Shown here: positions 59,331 to 64,000 of the stretch, piece by piece
How the letters are laid out: every line of letters starts with the position of its first letter
How positions within the stretch are numbered: position 1 is the first letter of the stretch
NCBI GenBank assembly: GCA_050180485.1
Contig: JBFXED010000012.1
Coordinates: 34,474-98,473 of the forward strand
Direction: 5' to 3'
Origin: CADEGL01 sp050180485
GTDB taxonomy: Bacteria; Pseudomonadota; Alphaproteobacteria; CADEGL01
DNA length: 64,000 bases
Program-made: the position numbers and the translations under genes
Notes under the pieces: generated by a model
Databases searched by the model: none
Seen by the model: the letters and a program-made list of their open reading frames with translations, nothing else
Told to the model about the DNA's origin: nothing

Positions 59331-60482
59331 ATGGCAGAGGCGTTTTCGGTATCGGTCTGGCGCCTGCTCAACGGCACCAGCGACCATCGCGCGCTTCAGA
59401 AAACGGCCGACGCCGCGGTCATCGTCCTCATCACGTTGATCCTGGGCGCCGTTCTGGTGCGCAGCGTTCCCACCACGGGGGACGATGTGGCCACCGCCGC
59501 CGAGCTTGTCTGGTTCGGCTGTTCGGTTCTTCTCGGAATTGAGTATCTCGCGCGCCTATGGTCTGCGCCGGCCGCGCCGACCCATCGCTATTCCGCGCCC
59601 GTCGCACGCCTGCGCTATGTCACGTCGTTCCTCGGCGTGATCGATCTGGCCTCCGCCGGCGCATATCTCCTGGCCATGTTCCACGTTGTTTCGCAAGACG
59701 TGGCCGAGGTCATTTCTCTGTTCGCGCTGTGCAAGGCGGCGCGCTTCCTGCCGGGCCTGCACGTCCTGATCACGGTCTTCAAGACCGAGGCACGGGCGCT
59801 CGTCTCGGCGCTGGTCGCTCTGTTGATCGTCCTGGTCATCACCTCCGGCATTATGTTCCTGCTCGAGCGGGGCGCGCAGCCGGAGGTTTTCACCTCCATT
59901 CCGACCGCCATGTGGTGGGGCATCGTGACCATCGCCTCGGTCGGCTATGGCGACATGACGCCCATCACCGTCTGGGGCCGTATCGTCGGCGGCCTCGTGA
60001 TCATCATCGGGCTTTCGACGGTCGCCGTTCCCGTCGGTATCCTGGCCACGGGCTTCTACCGCGAGCTGCGCAAGCACGACTTCATCGTCACGTGGAAGAC
60101 GGTGTCCGAAGTGCCGCTGTTCAAAGGTCTGGATGCCAGCCGCATTGCCGAGATCGCGCGCATGCTGAAACCCCAGATGGTGCCGGAGCGACAGGCCGTG
60201 GTGCGGCGGGGCGAGCCCGCGGGCGCCATGTTCTTTATTTTGGAGGGCGAGGTGGAGGTCGATGTGCAGCCCTCGCCCGTGCGCCTGGGCAAGGGGCAGT
60301 ATTTCGGCGAGATCGCGCTGATCCGCGACATTCAGCGCACGGCCACCGTCACCACGACCACGGATTCGTCCCTCCTGGCCCTCGACGTCTCCGACTTTCG
60401 CCGCCTGATGACCCAGTATCCGGACATCAAGGAGTCGATCGAGCGAGTCGCGGCCGAACGCTTCCAGGCGCCCAAATCCTGA
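59331..60482 (+). CDS. Cyclic-nucleotide-binding K+ channel (MlotiK1-like)
   Basis: A 383-residue channel subunit. Six transmembrane helices, a selectivity filter TIASVGYGDMTP (SVGYGD at residues 203-208), and a C-terminal cyclic nucleotide-binding domain from about 262 (VPLFKGLDASRIAEIARMLK, MFFILEGEVEVD, GQYFGEIALIRDIQRTATV). The S4 region (LFALCKAARFLPGLHVLITV) has few positive charges, as in the Mesorhizobium loti channel MlotiK1, so gating is probably by cAMP binding with little voltage sensing. In the CNBD the GEIAL...RTATV cassette retains the phosphate-binding Arg. It follows alaS by 22 bases. Confidence 0.92.
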   Translation: MAEAFSVSVWRLLNGTSDHRALQKTADAAVIVLITLILGAVLVRSVPTTGDDVATAAELVWFGCSVLLGIEYLARLWSAPAAPTHRYSAPVARLRYVTSFLGVIDLASAGAYLLAMFHVVSQDVAEVISLFALCKAARFLPGLHVLITVFKTEARALVSALVALLIVLVITSGIMFLLERGAQPEVFTSIPTAMWWGIVTIASVGYGDMTPITVWGRIVGGLVIIIGLSTVAVPVGILATGFYRELRKHDFIVTWKTVSEVPLFKGLDASRIAEIARMLKPQMVPERQAVVRRGEPAGAMFFILEGEVEVDVQPSPVRLGKGQYFGEIALIRDIQRTATVTTTTDSSLLALDVSDFRRLMTQYPDIKESIERVAAERFQAPKS

Positions 60483-60552
60483 TCATTGCGCCCTTGATCC
60501 GGCGTGCATCCGCCGCCTAACGTCACCTTCCATTTCCGACCGGAAGGCTTCG

Positions 60553-61404
<852 letters not shown>

Positions 61405-61408
61405 TCCG

Positions 61409-62587
61409 ATGTTCGTTCAGTTCTTCCTGACCCTGCGTAAGGCCGGCGTGCCGGCCTCCCTCCGCGAGTATCTGACCTTGCTCGAGGCCATGCGCGCGGG
61501 CATCGCCGGTTACGACGTCGAACACTTCTATTATCTGGCGCGTTCGGCGCTGGTGAAGGATGAGCGCAACCTGGACAAGTTCGACCGGGTCTTCGCCCAT
61601 TGCTTCAAGGGGCTGGAAGGCTCGATCGAGTCGCTATTCGCCGACATCCCGGCGGAATGGCTGAAGAAGCTGGCCGAGAAGACGCTGACCGAGGAGGAGA
61701 AGAAGCTCGTCGAGTCCCTGGGCGGCTGGGACAAGCTGATGGAGACCCTGAAACAGCGTCTGGCCGAGCAAAAAAAGCGGCACCAAGGCGGTTCCAAGTG
61801 GATCGGCACGGCGGGCACCTCGCCGTTCGGCGCCTACGGCTATAACCCGGAAGGCATCCGTATCGGTCAGGACGAAGGGCGTCAGGGCCGCGCGGTCAAG
61901 GTATGGGACAAGCGCGAGTTCAAGAACCTGGACGACGACGTCGAGATCGGTACGCGCAACATCAAGGTGGCATTACGGCGCCTCCGCCGCTTCGCGCGCC
62001 AGGGCGCGGCCACCGAATTGGATCTGCCCGATACAATCCGCGCCACCGCCCACAATGGCGGCATGTTGGATATCAAAATGGTGGCGGAGCGGCGCAACAC
62101 GGTGAAAGTTCTGCTGTTCCTCGACGTGGGCGGCTCGATGGCACAGCACGTACGCGCCTGCGAAGAACTGTTCACCGCCGCGCGGACGGAGTTCAAGCAT
62201 CTCGAGTATTTCTACTTTCACAATTGCCTGTATGAGAGTGTCTGGCGCGACAACCGCCGCCGCCACGCCGAGCGCATTCCGACCTGGCAGGTGATGCACA
62301 CCTACGGTGCCGATTACCGCGTGGTGATGGTGGGCGACGCTTCCATGAGCCCTTATGAGATCGTCCAGCCCGGCGGCAGCGTCGAGCATTGGAACGAGGA
62401 AGCCGGCGTGGTCTGGATGCAGCGCTTGCTGCACACCTATCCCAAGGCGGCATGGCTCAATCCAATGCCCGAAAAGCATTGGGGCTACACCTCCTCCATC
62501 GAGATGATGGAGAAGATCATGGGCGGGCGGATGTTTCCCCTAACCCTCGCGGGGCTCGACGGCGCGATGCGCGAGTTGGGGCGCTAG
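61409..62587 (+). CDS. VWA-domain protein (CoxE-like)
   Basis: A 392-residue partner of the MoxR ATPase. The N-terminal half is helical (FVQFFLTLRKAGVPASLREY, YYLARSALVKDERNLDKFDR), and the C-terminal part is a von Willebrand A domain. The metal site reads LFLDVGGSMAQHVRAC: DVGGS in place of the usual DxSxS, a variant with glycine at the second ligand position. Later blocks YGADYRVVMVGDASMSPYEI and PKAAWLNPMPEKHWGYT are typical of this subgroup. Its last codons overlap the convergent icd stop in a shared CTAG. Confidence 0.92.
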   Translation: MFVQFFLTLRKAGVPASLREYLTLLEAMRAGIAGYDVEHFYYLARSALVKDERNLDKFDRVFAHCFKGLEGSIESLFADIPAEWLKKLAEKTLTEEEKKLVESLGGWDKLMETLKQRLAEQKKRHQGGSKWIGTAGTSPFGAYGYNPEGIRIGQDEGRQGRAVKVWDKREFKNLDDDVEIGTRNIKVALRRLRRFARQGAATELDLPDTIRATAHNGGMLDIKMVAERRNTVKVLLFLDVGGSMAQHVRACEELFTAARTEFKHLEYFYFHNCLYESVWRDNRRRHAERIPTWQVMHTYGADYRVVMVGDASMSPYEIVQPGGSVEHWNEEAGVVWMQRLLHTYPKAAWLNPMPEKHWGYTSSIEMMEKIMGGRMFPLTLAGLDGAMRELGR

Positions 62588-63795
62588 CGGACGGCCTTTC
62601 CCAGGTTCTTGGCCAGCAGGTCCAGGAACTGCTTGGTCGTGAGCCAAGTTTGCTCCGGGCCGATCAGCAGCGCCAGGTCCTTGGTCATCGAGCCACCCTC
62701 GACCGTATCCACGCAGACCTTCTCCAGCGTTTCCGCGAACTTCACCACGTCGGGCGTGCCGTCGAACTTGCCGCGATAGGCGAGGCCCCGCGTCCAGGCA
62801 TAGATGGACGCGATCGGATTGGTCGAGGTTTCCTTGCCCTTCTGATGCTCGCGGTAATGGCGCGTGACCGTGCCGTGCGCGGCCTCAGCCTCGACCGTCT
62901 TGCCGTCGGGCGTGAGCAGCACCGAGGTCATCATGCCCAAGGAGCCGAAGCCCTGGGCCAGCGTGTCGGACTGCACATCGCCGTCATAGTTCTTGCAGGC
63001 CCAAAGGAACTTGCCCGAGGACTTGAGCGCGAACGCCACCATATCGTCGATCAGGCGGTGTTCGTACCAGATGCCCTTGGCCTTGAACTTGTCGGCGAAT
63101 TCCTTGTCGTAGATCTCCTGGAAGATGTCCTTGAAGCGGCCGTCATAGGTCTTGAGGATCGTGTTCTTCGTGGACATGTAGACGGGCCAGCCCAGGTCGA
63201 GGCCGAAATTCAGGCACGCATGGGCGAAGTCGCGGATCGAGGCTTCCAGGTTGTACATGGCCATGGCCACGCCGGGCGCCTTGAAGTCGTAGACCTTCCA
63301 TTCGGTCGGCTGACCGTTCTCGGGCGTGAACACCATCTTCAGCGTGCCCGCGCCAGGGATCTTCACGTCGGTCGCGCGATATTGGTCGCCGAAGGCGTGG
63401 CGGCCGATCACGATCGGGTCGGTCCAGCCGGGCACCAGGCGCGGCACGTTCTTGCAGATGATGGGCTGGCGGAAGACCGTGCCGCCCAGGATGTTGCGGA
63501 TCGAGCCGTTGGGCGAAACCCACATCTTCTTCAGGTTGAATTCCTTCACCCGCGCCTCGTCGGGGGTGATCGTCGCGCACTTGACGCCGACGCCGTATTG
63601 CTTGATGGCGTTTGCCGAATCGACCGTGATCTGGTCCTCGGTCTTGTCGCGGTTCTCGATGCTCAGGTCGAAATACTTCAGGTCCACGTCCAGGTAGGGA
63701 TGGATCAGCTTGTCCTTGATCCATTGCCAGATGATCCGCGTCATCTCGTCGCCGTCGAGTTCGACGATGGGGTTTTTGACCTTGATTTTGGCCAT
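62584..63795 (-). CDS. icd: Isocitrate dehydrogenase (NADP+)
   Basis: A 403-residue TCA-cycle enzyme (isocitrate to 2-oxoglutarate). It belongs to the eukaryote-like homodimeric group: KNPIVELDGDEMTRIIWQWI, MSTKNTILKTYDGRFKDIFQ, YKNYDGDV-like LWACKNYDGDVQSDTLAQGF, EAAHGTVTRHYREHQKGKET and NPIASIYAWTRGL. The ATG 63795 has AGGAG upstream; a longer frame to 63969 is Arg/Pro-rich and non-conserved. The stop shares bases with the convergent VWA gene. It lies downstream of alaS in many alphaproteobacteria. Confidence 0.98.
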   Translation of the reverse strand: MAKIKVKNPIVELDGDEMTRIIWQWIKDKLIHPYLDVDLKYFDLSIENRDKTEDQITVDSANAIKQYGVGVKCATITPDEARVKEFNLKKMWVSPNGSIRNILGGTVFRQPIICKNVPRLVPGWTDPIVIGRHAFGDQYRATDVKIPGAGTLKMVFTPENGQPTEWKVYDFKAPGVAMAMYNLEASIRDFAHACLNFGLDLGWPVYMSTKNTILKTYDGRFKDIFQEIYDKEFADKFKAKGIWYEHRLIDDMVAFALKSSGKFLWACKNYDGDVQSDTLAQGFGSLGMMTSVLLTPDGKTVEAEAAHGTVTRHYREHQKGKETSTNPIASIYAWTRGLAYRGKFDGTPDVVKFAETLEKVCVDTVEGGSMTKDLALLIGPEQTWLTTKQFLDLLAKNLGKAVR

Positions 63796-64000
63796 TACGG
63801 TCTCCTGGGGCCGAGGTGGACGGGCGCGGATGCGGCCGGGCTGGGCGGTTCGAGGGTCGGGAAGATAGCACCGGGAGGCTTCGGCGCAAGGCGTCAGCCC
63901 CGCGCTTTTCGCGCACCAGGCTTGACGGCGCGGCGCCGATGACGCCATAGGGCTGCCAGTGGGCGCCACATGGGCGCCTGGTCAGGGGTTTTGGTTGCGG
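63796..64000. other. Region upstream of icd to window end
   Basis: The last 205 bases hold the icd ribosome binding site and presumably its promoter. A short Arg-rich minus-strand frame (beginning MWRPLAALWRHRRRA) looks non-coding. Nothing else is recognisable before the window ends. Confidence 0.4.

Noticed and set aside
63902..63980. Short minus-strand frame beginning MWRPLAALWRHRRRA
   Set aside because: Arg-rich, no ribosome binding site, and lies in the icd upstream region.

Overview
The window is GC-rich chromosomal DNA from an alphaproteobacterium, most likely near Rhodospirillales (the order is a guess). Signs of this are an NDUFA12-type complex I accessory protein, DUF2155, an RNase E with a long acidic insertion in its S1 domain, a eukaryote-like NADP isocitrate dehydrogenase, the gene runs rne / amiC / mrcA and recA-alaS / icd, and a recA SOS box of the alphaproteobacterial form GAAC-N7-GAAC. 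I saw no tRNA, rRNA, CRISPR array, transposase or integrase.

Layout. 1-398 is a truncated EamA permease. 594-5247 is housekeeping: ndufa12, two tandem MCE/MlaD proteins and DUF2155 on the plus strand, meeting aroQ-accB-accC-aat on the minus strand. 5419-10460 holds two tandem PhyH dioxygenases, a DsbA-like protein, an M48/TPR protease and an aminotransferase. 10484-17948 is rne diverging from amiC and mrcA. From 17964 to about 38.3 kb lies some 20 kb of accessory DNA between mrcA and prfB, two genes that are usually neighbours in alphaproteobacteria. It carries a Tat-like His/Gly-rich small protein, a third PhyH, exported MsrB and MsrA, ureidoglycolate lyase, a LemA/TPM trio, an acyl-transfer cluster (ACP, FkbH, MBOAT, SGNH-like, MaoC-SDR; 23.7-29.8 kb), a flavin oxidoreductase with an ornithine cyclodeaminase-like partner, and a strikingly AT-rich two-gene cassette (PIN nuclease plus a 796-residue helical protein; 34.9-38.3 kb).

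38354-39473 is prfB with an intact programmed +1 frameshift. It is followed by hairpin-rich DNA, two tandem DHA2-type exporters and a small lipoprotein. 43.8-53.3 kb looks like a catabolic or uptake module: GntR/FCD regulator, luciferase-like monooxygenase, a complete Dpp/Opp-type ABC importer, aldo/keto reductase and a crotonase. GTATAC-centred sites lie in two of its intergenic regions. 53.3-64 kb returns to core genes: a NhaP2/CvrA antiporter, recA, alaS, a cyclic-nucleotide-gated-type K+ channel, a MoxR/VWA pair and icd.

The two most promising unusual systems are the AT-rich PIN/helical-protein cassette, a candidate mobile defence or toxin-like module, and the ACP-FkbH-MBOAT-SGNH-MaoC/SDR cluster, which looks like a dedicated pathway for making a small acyl group on a carrier protein and transferring it across the inner membrane to a surface glycan. 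Both functions are inferred from domain content and context.
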